DNA from: Oscillospiraceae bacterium
GTDB taxonomy: Bacteria; Bacillota; Clostridia; Oscillospirales; Oscillospiraceae
NCBI GenBank assembly: GCA_015067665.1
Contig: SVLZ01000014.1
Span: forward strand, 1-35,278
Reading direction: 5' to 3'
DNA length: 35,278 bases
The stretch's first letter is position 1. The number at the start of each line of letters is the position of its first letter. The notes below the pieces were generated by a model, which saw only the letters and a program-made list of their open reading frames with translations, made no database searches and was not told the DNA's origin. This document shows positions 8,348-14,753 of this stretch, piece by piece. Made by a program: the position numbers and the translations under genes.

Positions 8348-9130
8348 ATGGAGCGAATTAGGGAAATGGGAAAGTATCAAAGGGGCGTTCTTTTTCTGAC
8401 ACTTGCGATGATCGTGATTTTTACCATACTGTATCCGCTTTTGTATCCCCGGGTCGGCTTTATGTGCAATAATGACTATGCATACTCGACCACTTTTCTG
8501 GAAATGCGGCAGGAGGGGGAGGTTACTGTCTACGAAGGCTGGGTGAAAGGAAAAAAATTAACCTTCAGGATAGAGAAGGCCGACACCCTCGTTTGCTATT
8601 ACGCAGATAAGACCTATGGCCCATTTACCGTAAGGAGAGACCCTACCGCAAAACCGAATACCCTTACCAATAAACCCAATTTGGTGGGTGTGGAGATTTT
8701 GGAGGGTGAGGAGGTATTCTTCCGCGGCGGTGTTTTGGTGACTGACCGGGAGAATATGTATATGGAGCTTTACGATGAAGAATTTTACAGCTATAATCCC
8801 GGTGAAATTATTTTGGGCAATTCCGGCTCTGTTAATGTTAAAACAGATCCGATAAAGCCTAAGGAAGCTACCATCCTCCGCCTGCTGGCTGGCCCGAAGC
8901 TAAGTCGCGCGGTGAATTGGTGGGACTGGGTATCCGGTATGTACTTTGCTATCTGTACGGTGATATATGCTTTATTTGCCGATGAGCTTTTCCGTTTTCG
9001 GATGTCTTTCCGTGTTTCCAACGCGGAGGACTTGTACCCATCCGATTGGGAAATTGCGTCCCGTTATATTGGCTGGACGGCTTGCGCAGCCATAGCACTC
9101 TATTTTTTTGTAAAGGGATTGATTCCATAA
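8348..9130 (+). CDS. Unknown three-helix membrane protein with external beta-rich domain
   Basis: The product has 260 residues and is not recognised. A membrane helix lies at about 14-34 (VLFLTLAMIVIFTILYPLLY), a soluble mostly beta region at about 36-185, and two further helices at about 193-213 (YFAICTVIYALFADEL) and 241-258. The soluble part contains acidic and glycine turns but no catalytic motif I can name. AGGAGGAG sits 6 nt before the ATG. It follows the flotillin and DUF2500 genes in the same direction and before the next terminator, so it is probably the last gene of that transcript and may work at the same membrane domain; this is inferred from position alone. Confidence 0.7.
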   Translation: MERIREMGKYQRGVLFLTLAMIVIFTILYPLLYPRVGFMCNNDYAYSTTFLEMRQEGEVTVYEGWVKGKKLTFRIEKADTLVCYYADKTYGPFTVRRDPTAKPNTLTNKPNLVGVEILEGEEVFFRGGVLVTDRENMYMELYDEEFYSYNPGEIILGNSGSVNVKTDPIKPKEATILRLLAGPKLSRAVNWWDWVSGMYFAICTVIYALFADELFRFRMSFRVSNAEDLYPSDWEIASRYIGWTACAAIALYFFVKGLIP

Positions 9131-9171
9131 ATTAACAGCCGCATTCGTGTAGGCGGCCGATTCTCTTATAC

Positions 9172-9204
9172 AATAAAACCGGCACATCGAGTGCCGGTTT
9201 TATT
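9172..9204. terminator. Bidirectional terminator between convergent genes
   Basis: A perfect 14-bp stem (9172-9185 with 9191-9204) has the loop atcga, with A runs on the left and T runs on the right. It serves both the membrane-protein gene and the convergent GNAT gene. Confidence 0.92.
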
Positions 9205-9238
9205 TCGAGTCGTTGAGGACGCCGCCCCCTATAGGCAT

Positions 9239-9715
9239 TTAATAGGTAAGCTGGAAATATTGGGAGGGGATGCCGTCTTCGGTAAATTCCTCTATAAGTG
9301 CAAAGCCGTTCCTTTCCAGCACTCGGATAGAGGGAATGTTGGAGGCATAGGTAAATGCGCCCACAGTTTTTACGTCGTATTTTTCCCGGAGCGTTTCGAG
9401 GAATTGGGCTACGGCAACGGTGGCAACACCCTTTGCCTGGTATTCCGGCTCGAAGATGCAGTAGCTGAGCATACAGTTGGGGGTGTCCTTGGGATCAATG
9501 CAGTAACACCACACATCGCCAACATATTTTCCGTCTGCGTAAACGGTTTGTCCGAAGCTGGTGGCATTGGGGAGCAGGGTATCGCGGTAGTCAGCGAGGG
9601 CTTCTTCTACAGTTTGCGCCTTTTGGGGTAAGACCTTGCGAATCTCAGGGGTACTTGCCTTTTCGAAATAGATGCGAACGGTTTCTTCTGTCCGATTTTT
9701 GCATGTAATGATCAT
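9239..9715 (-). CDS. GNAT family N-acetyltransferase
   Basis: The product has 158 residues. The start at 9715 follows GAGGAGG; an upstream ATG seven codons earlier overlaps that site and is rejected. The GNAT core is visible: LSYCIFEPEYQAKGVATVAVAQF contains the acetyl-CoA-binding motif A (Q-A-K-G-V-A in place of the usual Q/R-x-x-G-x-G/A). ASNIPSIRVLERNGFALIEEF is the matching C-terminal N-x-x-S-x-x-V-x-x-x-x-G-F element. The acceptor substrate cannot be predicted. It has its own promoter and terminator. Confidence 0.9.
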   Translation of the reverse strand: MIITCKNRTEETVRIYFEKASTPEIRKVLPQKAQTVEEALADYRDTLLPNATSFGQTVYADGKYVGDVWCYCIDPKDTPNCMLSYCIFEPEYQAKGVATVAVAQFLETLREKYDVKTVGAFTYASNIPSIRVLERNGFALIEEFTEDGIPSQYFQLTY

Positions 9716-9746
9716 AACCTGCCTCCTCAGTAGCAATCTTTTCTAA

Positions 9747-9775
9747 ATTATACACTTTAAAATAGATAAAAGCAA
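9747..9775 (-). promoter_or_regulatory. Promoter of the GNAT gene
   Basis: Reading the minus strand, TTGCTT (9775-9770) and TATAAT (9752-9747) are 17 bp apart, 31 bp before the start codon. Confidence 0.7.
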
Positions 9776-9911
9776 GGTTTTGGTGTGAATGTAAAGCGAG
9801 AATCTCGACATCCGATGATCGATAAAGTACCACTTGTGCCGGCTTTTGCAGAGACAAAATTATCCCGAAAATAGAACTGAAAAATTCCTCTCTAAAATGC
9901 AAAAATAATGC

Positions 9912-9940
9912 TTGACAAACGGCGGATAGATGGCTATAAT
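9912..9940 (+). promoter_or_regulatory. Strong promoter of the tRNA pair
   Basis: Perfect TTGACA (9912-9917) and TATAAT (9935-9940) boxes are 17 bp apart. The first tRNA base is 20 bp after the -10 box. No other promoter is evident before the second tRNA, so the two are probably one transcript. Confidence 0.9.
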
Positions 9941-9960
9941 AAGCGTGTTCTGTTTGAGCT

Positions 9961-10036
9961 GCCGGCATAGCTCAGTCGGTAGAGCAGCTGATTTGTAATC
10001 AGCAGGTCGGGGGTTCGAGTCCGTCTGCCGGCTCCA
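9961..10036 (+). tRNA. tRNA-Thr (anticodon TGT)
   Basis: A full 76-nt cloverleaf: acceptor gccggca/tgccggc, a D arm in ctcagtcggtagag, anticodon stem gctga/tcagc with loop tttgtaa (anticodon 9994-9996), T arm around gggttcgagtcc, discriminator T and encoded CCA. It reads ACA and, by wobble, other Thr codons. Confidence 0.97.
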
Positions 10037-10129
10037 TTCAGACGCTGGTAGTATGTAGACTCGAATGATTAAATGCAACGCGGACGAGCGTTGCCGGCGA
10101 GGGCTTGACCGAGCCGAACATTGATTAAA

Positions 10130-10150
10130 CGAGTCCGTCTGCCGGCTCCA
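10130..10150 (+). repeat. Duplicate of the tRNA-Thr 3' end (att-like)
   Basis: The last 21 bases of tRNA-Thr (10016-10036), from the T arm through CCA, recur exactly at 10130-10150. The 93 bp between them contains a gcaacgc/gcgttgc hairpin (from about 10076) and no gene. This is the pattern left when an element integrates at a tRNA 3' end and is later lost, though a partial tRNA duplication is also possible. Confidence 0.7.
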
Positions 10151-10189
10151 GACAGGCTGTGGCTGTAATGCGCAGGCATAAGTTAATAT

Positions 10190-10274
10190 GGGGGAGTTCC
10201 CGAGTGGCCAAAGGGGACAGACTGTAAATCTGCTGCGTATCGCTTCGATGGTTCGAATCCGTCCTCCCCCACCA
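10190..10274 (+). tRNA. tRNA-Tyr (anticodon GTA)
   Basis: An 85-nt class II tRNA: acceptor gggggag/ctccccc, anticodon loop ctgtaaa with GTA at 10224-10226, a long variable arm (ctgcgtatcgcttcgatg region), T arm ggttcgaatcc, discriminator A and encoded CCA. Confidence 0.96.
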
Positions 10275-10307
10275 AAAGTCCTGAATGCGAAAGCGTTCAG
10301 GACTTTT
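10274..10307 (+). terminator. Terminator of the tRNA transcript
   Basis: The stem gtcctgaa-tgc / gcg-ttcaggac (10278-10288 with 10293-10303) has a GAAA loop and is flanked by aaaa and tttt. It begins at the last base of tRNA-Tyr. Confidence 0.9.
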
Positions 10308-10398
10308 ACTTTTTACCTATTCACTATTCACTTTTCACTAAAAACGCATTCAGGATTTTTGGAAAGTAATAAGTAATAGTGAATGGTGAATAAGTATA

Positions 10399-10427
10399 TT
10401 GCAAATCCAGCATTTCACCTTTATAAT
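10399..10427 (+). promoter_or_regulatory. Promoter inside repeat copy 1
   Basis: TTGCAA (10399-10404) and TATAAT (10422-10427) are 17 bp apart, 29 bp before the start of the four-helix-bundle gene. Confidence 0.8.
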
Positions 10428-10456
10428 AAATTTATCCTTTATTAGAGGTGATTATT

Positions 10457-10807
10457 ATGACAGACAGTCCTTTGCTTATAAAGTCCAAGGAATTTGCATT
10501 GGAGATTATTCGTGTTTGTAACGAGATCAAACGCAGTCAAAAAGAGAGCATTTTGACCAATCAGCTTGTCCGTTCCGGCACAAGCATCGGAGCAAATATC
10601 CGGGAAGCTTTTTATGCCCATGGTAAGGCGGACTTTATTGCTAAGCTGCAAATCGCTCTAAAGGAATGTTCCGAAAGTGAGTATTGGCTGGAATTGCTGA
10701 TTGAGAGCGGTTATTATGGTGACAAGACAATTCTTGATCGGTGTGTCGAGATTAAGCGTATTCTGATTTCCTCCATCAATACAGCAAAAGCAAAGGAGAA
10801 ACCGTGA
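10457..10807 (+). CDS. Four helix bundle protein (TIGR02436 / S23-IVP family)
   Basis: The product has 116 residues. ATG at 10457 lies 6 nt after GAGGTG; a GTG three codons upstream overlaps the ribosome site. Family hallmarks are RSGTSIGANIREA and KLQIALKECSESEYWLELL. These proteins form pentameric four-helix bundles, first seen in 23S rRNA intervening sequences and related to the Avd factor of diversity-generating retroelements. The cellular role is not settled, and no reverse transcriptase or variable repeat is nearby. The next gene overlaps its stop codon (TGATG), so they are translationally coupled. The pair lies between two long direct repeats, which suggests a mobile or exchangeable cassette. 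Confidence 0.92.
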   Translation: MTDSPLLIKSKEFALEIIRVCNEIKRSQKESILTNQLVRSGTSIGANIREAFYAHGKADFIAKLQIALKECSESEYWLELLIESGYYGDKTILDRCVEIKRILISSINTAKAKEKP

Positions 10808-11190
10808 TGTCACTGCTTGACAAATTATTTTCAAAGAAGCACACAATTGTGCATAGAGAAATGCCATCCTGGGAAGAAATCGTTACACATATGCAAGGCA
10901 AGGAGCTGTCTTTCTTTGCTGATACAATAGTTCGTGTCATTGATTCCAAGGATCATTCTAAAAGAGTCATTATTTTGCGGAGTGATCAAGGATACTATAA
11001 AACAGTATATGAAGAAATCCGTGTTTGGGATGAAGATGAATGGAATTACTTCTGCAATGACCCCGACAGGTATCCCGCCTACTGGGAACCTGTTGATTCA
11101 TCTATCAACACAAAATCCTTCTACGGAACTGAAGATGATGCGATCAAAGCTATCACAGCATCTCATGAATACAAAATGTACTTTGCGTGA
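10807..11190 (+). CDS. Unknown small protein coupled to the four-helix-bundle gene
   Basis: The product has 127 residues and is not recognised. It is acidic and aromatic (WDEDEWNYFCNDPDRYPAYWEPVD), starts MSLLDKLFSKKHT, and has no signal peptide or membrane helix. ATG at 10807 overlaps the preceding TGA and follows AAAGGAG; the GTG one codon earlier is less likely. The mix of strands and helices and the lack of catalytic motifs would fit a small binding or immunity-like protein, but I cannot assign a function. It shares the direct-repeat-bounded cassette with the four-helix-bundle gene. Confidence 0.75.
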   Translation: MSLLDKLFSKKHTIVHREMPSWEEIVTHMQGKELSFFADTIVRVIDSKDHSKRVIILRSDQGYYKTVYEEIRVWDEDEWNYFCNDPDRYPAYWEPVDSSINTKSFYGTEDDAIKAITASHEYKMYFA

Positions 11191-11332
11191 TCGCAAATTC
11201 GAATCATTTTGATCAACCTTTATTTTGTGTTCTAAAAATTCCTGAAAAATGTAGAGGCAGCATATATTACTAAACTTTTTCTTCCGTAATCCACACACAT
11301 TATTCTTCGGAGATCCATTTCAACCAAGCTTG

Positions 11333-11508
11333 CCAAAAGTCCTGAATGCGAAAGCGTTCAGGACTTTTACTATTTACCTATTCACTATTCACTTTTCACT
11401 AAAAATGCATTCAGGACTTTTGGAAAGTAATAAGTAATAGTCAGTAGTGAAGAAGTATTGCAAAACCAACATTTTACCTCTATAACAGGATTATCTTTTC
11501 GTGAGGTG
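11333..11508 (+). repeat. Direct repeat copy 2
   Basis: Second copy of the 10272-10450 unit: the same gtcctgaatgcg hairpin with tttt, the same tattcactattcac tract, the tcaggacttttgg segment, and a promoter ending in GAGGTG. It differs mainly at scattered single bases and lacks three bases. Confidence 0.85.
11458..11486 (+). promoter_or_regulatory. Promoter inside repeat copy 2
   Basis: TTGCAA (11458-11463) and TATAAC (11481-11486) are 17 bp apart, matching the promoter in copy 1. No full-length gene lies downstream before the terminator at 11591. Confidence 0.65.
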
Positions 11509-11590
11509 GAGAATATGGTCGAAATTGTACCGTGGCGCAAGCCACGATTTCACCAAAATCTCCGTCAAGATGGATACGAATGACTGAAAC

Positions 11591-11632
11591 AAAGAAAGCA
11601 CCTGATTCCAAACAGAATCAGGTGCTTTCTTT
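11591..11632. terminator. Bidirectional terminator
   Basis: A perfect 18-bp stem (11591-11608 with 11615-11632) has the loop caaaca and A/T-rich flanks. It would end the copy 2 transcript on the plus strand and the ribbon-helix-helix gene on the minus strand, whose stop codon overlaps its right arm. Confidence 0.9.
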
Positions 11633-11819
11633 ATTTTACTTCACTATTTTCTATTGCATAATCGAGCAGAATGTTTATAAGCTCATTTCTTGAGCGATTT
11701 GTTTCCTGCGATAATTTATCAAGATTTGCTACTGTGTCATCCCTTATCCTTATGGAAAAGGTTTTATAACCATCTTCGCCTTTTAACGACTTTTTATTGA
11801 TGATGAGTTTTTCTTTCAT
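11631..11819 (-). CDS. Small ribbon-helix-helix (CopG/Arc-like) DNA-binding protein
   Basis: The product has 62 residues. The start at 11819 follows GAGGTG by 6 nt; the frame runs 11 codons further up without a ribosome site. Residues about 19-26 (KTFSIRIR) would form the DNA-contacting beta strand, followed by two helices (DTVANLDKLSQETNRSRNELINILLDYAIE) typical of the fold. It is divergent from the SipW-type secreted-protein gene, and their start codons are 88 bp apart. Paired 9-bp direct repeats in that gap may be its operator. No toxin gene is next to it, so a plain regulator is more likely than an antitoxin. Confidence 0.82.
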   Translation of the reverse strand: MKEKLIINKKSLKGEDGYKTFSIRIRDDTVANLDKLSQETNRSRNELINILLDYAIENSEVK

Positions 11820-11845
11820 AAAAATCACCTCACCGATATTATGCC

Positions 11846-11876
11846 TTGACATTTGTTATAATTATATGTTATAATT
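11846..11876 (+). promoter_or_regulatory. Promoter with paired 9-bp repeats before the SipW-type gene
   Basis: TTGACA (11846-11851) and TATAAT (11870-11875) are 18 bp apart. The sequence gttataatt occurs twice, at 11855-11863 and 11868-11876 (period 13 bp), filling the spacer and -10. Direct repeats with about this spacing suit dimers of ribbon-helix-helix proteins. Confidence 0.7.
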
Positions 11877-11907
11877 TCTAACATAAAATACAAAGGGGGA
11901 TAATCTT

Positions 11908-14004
11908 ATGACAAAAACAAAAACAAAAACAACCCGCCGCGCACTCCTTATGAGCGCATTGTCACTCCTTCTGTGTGTGTCGATGCTCATTGGTAGTACC
12001 TTCGCTTGGTTCACAGACTCCGTTACCTCTGCAGGCAACATTATCAAGTCCGGTACGCTTGATGTTGAGATGTATTGGGCTAAAGGCAATGAAGATCCTA
12101 ATGCAGATGCAACGGCTTGGACCGATGCTTCTACCGGTGCGATCTTCAACAACAAAAACTGGGAGCCTGGTTACGTTGAGGTTCGCCACATCAAGATCAG
12201 CAACGTAGGCACGCTTGCTCTCAAATACCAGCTGCATATTTTTGCAAATGGTGACGTATCCAAGCTTACCGATGCCATCGATGTGTATTTTGTTGATCCT
12301 GCTATGCAGGTTACAGACCGCACCGCACTGAATGGTATTGATCCTGTAGGTACACTTACCGAGGTTCTTGCAGGTATGCCCGGTAACGCAAGTGGCGACC
12401 TTTTGGCTACCGAAACCGATACTGTTACGCTTGCACTCAAGATGCGTGAAAGCGCAGGCAACGAGTATCAGGGACTGGAAGTTGGCTCTGATTTCGTTAT
12501 TCAGCTCCTCGCAACGCAGCTGACAAGCGAAGAAGACAGCTTTGACGATCAGTATGATGCAAACGCTGAGTTCTTGCCGGTTAACGAGAGTGCTGCTATC
12601 GTCAACAACAACGGAAAACTTGGCGAATCGGTTGTTATGACTGCTAAAATGCCTTACGGAACGATCAAAGTAACCGTTCCTGCCGGTGCACAGTTGTCCT
12701 CTGCCGATGTCGCTTCTTTGAAGCTCACAGTAAAGAATGCTGCAAACGGCTATAGCGGCCAGCTCACTGCAAATCAGGTGGCAACCGGTTATGAAATTTA
12801 TGTGGACGGCATCGCCGACTACCTGAATCCTTTTGTAGATGCTACCGGACGCAAATTGTATAACTATAGTGATATTTCAGTTGCGCTTCCTATCGGTGCA
12901 GGCAGAAACGATGTAAAGGTATATAAAGATGGTATGATGCCTTCTAACACTTGGGCAAGCTATGATTCCGCTACCGGTGTTGTAACCTTCAGCGCTGATT
13001 ATCTTACACCGTTCTCTCAGGCAAAGAAGAGCAACATTACTGTTGTTTACACCAAACTCAGCGAGGCTGAAAAGCAGCTCAACGAAGCCCTTGAAAACAT
13101 CACCGCAGGTGATAGTGTAACGATCAACTCTACCGCAGACAATACGGTATCCGTAAATAACATTGCCGATGCATTGAACGGTTCCTCTAATATCATTCTT
13201 GTTGGTAATGGTACCGACAGCACTACTGTTGCTTCCAACGGTGCTACTGTTACTGCTGATAGTTTGACCGTTAAGGATATGACCATTCAATCTGTGGGTA
13301 CTACGACCATCAAGGGTAACAATACTACCATCGAGGGTGTTAAGTATCAGAGCGCCGGCGCTTCCTACGGTCTTACCGTTTCCGGTTCTGACACGACGAT
13401 CAAGAATACAACCGTTGAGGGCGCAAACGCAACGCAAGGCTTGGTACTGATCGCCAGCGGCTCTGATACGGCTACTTCAGTGACAAATGTTTCCGGTCTT
13501 ACCGTTACGGATACCAGTATGTTTGGTTCCAGCTCCGGCTTTACATTCAAGAACATCAACGGAACTTTGAACCTCAGCAATTCCACGATCAAAGTAGGCG
13601 GCGCTGCCTTTGGATTCGGTCCGAGCAATAGCAAAATTTACGGTTATGTAAATGTCACCAACACGACCTTTGACAGCACCTCTGCTTCGATTTCTACCGT
13701 TAAGGCATCTACTTTTGATACCGTTGTGTTTGAGAACACTTGGAATACCAGCGCAATTCGCTTTACTGTAGGCGGTGCGACCAACACCTTTACAAATTGC
13801 GAGTTCAAGGCTGACCTTGATTTCCAGAGTGCAAACTATGCGAACAAGAATGTAACCTTGACCTTTAATAACTGTACTTATAACGGTGTTGCAATCACCG
13901 CAGATAACATTAAAGACCACTTTGTTTTCAATAATGGCTCTTTCGGTTTGCAAAATCGTGATAGACTCACCGTTATTGTTAATGGCGTAACCGTTACTCT
14001 GTAA
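11908..14004 (+). CDS. Large secreted protein with SipW-dependent (TasA/camelysin-type) signal peptide
   Basis: The product has 698 residues. The start follows AAAGGGGG. The N-terminus has a Lys/Thr-rich start, RRALLMSALSLLLCVSMLIGS, and the cleavage-region motif TFAWFTDSVTSAGN, which is the SipW-type signal of TasA, CalY/camelysin and related proteins. A TasA-like domain follows to about residue 180 (GTLDVEMYW, NWEPGYVEVRHIKISNVGTLALKYQL, the latter typical of the family). The middle (about 200-380) is a Thr/Val-rich beta domain. The C-terminal 280 residues have repeating short strands with Asn/Thr ladders (TTIKGNNTTIEGVKY, SDTTIKNTTVEGAN), suggesting a right-handed beta-helix, as in adhesins. 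Likely a cell-surface or matrix protein. No SipW peptidase gene is in the window. Confidence 0.85.
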   Translation: MTKTKTKTTRRALLMSALSLLLCVSMLIGSTFAWFTDSVTSAGNIIKSGTLDVEMYWAKGNEDPNADATAWTDASTGAIFNNKNWEPGYVEVRHIKISNVGTLALKYQLHIFANGDVSKLTDAIDVYFVDPAMQVTDRTALNGIDPVGTLTEVLAGMPGNASGDLLATETDTVTLALKMRESAGNEYQGLEVGSDFVIQLLATQLTSEEDSFDDQYDANAEFLPVNESAAIVNNNGKLGESVVMTAKMPYGTIKVTVPAGAQLSSADVASLKLTVKNAANGYSGQLTANQVATGYEIYVDGIADYLNPFVDATGRKLYNYSDISVALPIGAGRNDVKVYKDGMMPSNTWASYDSATGVVTFSADYLTPFSQAKKSNITVVYTKLSEAEKQLNEALENITAGDSVTINSTADNTVSVNNIADALNGSSNIILVGNGTDSTTVASNGATVTADSLTVKDMTIQSVGTTTIKGNNTTIEGVKYQSAGASYGLTVSGSDTTIKNTTVEGANATQGLVLIASGSDTATSVTNVSGLTVTDTSMFGSSSGFTFKNINGTLNLSNSTIKVGGAAFGFGPSNSKIYGYVNVTNTTFDSTSASISTVKASTFDTVVFENTWNTSAIRFTVGGATNTFTNCEFKADLDFQSANYANKNVTLTFNNCTYNGVAITADNIKDHFVFNNGSFGLQNRDRLTVIVNGVTVTL

Positions 14005-14044
14005 CAATTATTAAGTCCGACCTAACCCCTTCGTGGGTTAGATG

Positions 14045-14074
14045 AAAGACCGATCCTCTCGGATCGGTCTTTTT
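14045..14074 (+). terminator. Terminator after the SipW-type gene
   Basis: A perfect 12-bp stem (14045-14056 with 14061-14072), loop tctc, runs into T5. A smaller hairpin (ctaaccc/gggttag, 14022-14041) precedes it. The 14075-14179 stretch shows nothing else. Confidence 0.93.
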
Positions 14075-14179
14075 ATGGGCATTTGGAGGGCGGATTCGAA
14101 AGGCGGCTCTTGGCGAGTGTCCGGTGGACTGTTTGTTTGGTTGCATCAAAAGCAAATCTGTTTTTTAGAAAAATCGTCA

Positions 14180-14208
14180 TTGTCAAATATAGTCGCATAT
14201 GCTATACT
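14180..14208 (+). promoter_or_regulatory. Promoter of the decayed YwaF-like gene
   Basis: TTGTCA (14180-14185) and TATACT (14203-14208) are 17 bp apart. GAGGTG and ATG follow with good spacing. Confidence 0.75.
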
Positions 14209-14226
14209 ACCCTGCGAGGTGACAAT

Positions 14227-14606
14227 ATGAAAGACTTTCTGATCTACTTTTTAGGGGAAGGGGAGACCCCGGAATTTAAGTATTTTACCCTTGCCCATTT
14301 TATGCCCATTTTGGTTGCGGCAGCAGTGATCTTTTTGATCTATCGTTACCGCAAGGGTATTGCAGCATGGAAGCACGAAAGCACGCTGCGCCATATTTTG
14401 GCATTTATCCTGATCCTTTCGGATATGACCTTTTACTGGCGACTGGTGGCTCTGCCGGAGCTGGGACCGAACCCTATTGAGCATCTGCCTATTTCTGTCT
14501 GCGGCTGGCAGTAATGATCGTCGTGCTGACTACCTTATTTGTTGCTGTTTATCTGCCTTGGCATTTGAAGGACAAAAAGGCAAAGAAAGCAGCGCTTCCT
14601 CAATAA
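14227..14606 (+). pseudogene. YwaF/TMEM164-family gene with internal deletion
   Basis: The first frame (14227-14514) encodes 95 residues beginning MKDFLIYFLGEGETPEFKYF, with two or three membrane helices and the motif ELGPNPIEHLPISVCGW, then stops. The stop overlaps an ATG in another frame (14514-14606) encoding MIVVLTTLFVAVYLPWHLKD and ending KKAALPQ, which looks like the last helix and basic tail of the same family. Full members are 230-270 residues, so about 130 central residues are missing, with a frame change at the joint. The family's presumed catalytic Cys region is kept but the His region is lost. Promoter, ribosome site and terminator are intact, so the loss may be recent. Confidence 0.78.
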
Positions 14607-14611
14607 TCCGT

Positions 14612-14642
14612 AAATCGCCATTCTTCGGAATGGCGATTTTTT
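14612..14642 (+). terminator. Terminator after the decayed gene
   Basis: An 11-bp stem (14612-14622 with 14629-14639) with a stable cttcgg loop and a T tail, 5 bp after the second stop codon. Confidence 0.93.
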
Positions 14643-14663
14643 GTGAAAAGATGAAATAAGCTA

Positions 14664-14691
14664 TTGTTTTATCGGGGGAATGTGCTATAAT
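14664..14691 (+). promoter_or_regulatory. Promoter of the dehydrogenase/PHP operon
   Basis: TTGTTT (14664-14669), a 16-bp spacer and an extended -10, TGC-TATAAT (14686-14691). No other promoter is apparent before 18201. Confidence 0.65.
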
Positions 14692-14753
14692 ATAGGGTGT
14701 AAAATTATGGGTATGCTATGTGCTGCCCAAAAATGATTAGGAGAGTGTTACTT

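Larger units (their letters stand above)
10272..10450 (+). repeat. Direct repeat copy 1: terminator, palindromes, promoter and SD
   Basis: About 179 bp, nearly the same as 11333-11508 (I estimate 85-90% identity). In order it holds the tRNA terminator hairpin (10278-10303), tattcactattcac, a second cgcattcagga segment facing back to the hairpin, agtaataagtaatagtgaatggtgaata (partly complementary to the tattcac part), a promoter, and GAGGTG. The two copies bracket a two-gene cassette. Confidence 0.85.
11191..11590 (+). other. Non-coding stretch with repeat copy 2 and a gene-less promoter
   Basis: No convincing gene. 11191-11332 shows nothing recognisable. 11333-11508 is repeat copy 2. After its GAGGTG comes an ATG (11515) opening a 22-codon frame to 11583, which includes a hairpin (cgtggc-gcaa-gccacg, about 11531-11546). 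This may be a small transcript, a tiny peptide, or the stub of a lost gene. Confidence 0.6.

Noticed and set aside
10457..10807. Four-helix-bundle gene as the Avd factor of a diversity-generating retroelement
   Set aside because: No reverse transcriptase, template repeat or variable repeat is present within the window.
11631..11819. Ribbon-helix-helix gene as the antitoxin of a toxin-antitoxin pair
   Set aside because: No adjacent same-strand toxin gene; the neighbour is a divergent secreted-protein gene.
14083..14226. Longer start for the decayed YwaF-like gene
   Set aside because: The frame above ATG 14227 spans the promoter; GAGGTG supports 14227.
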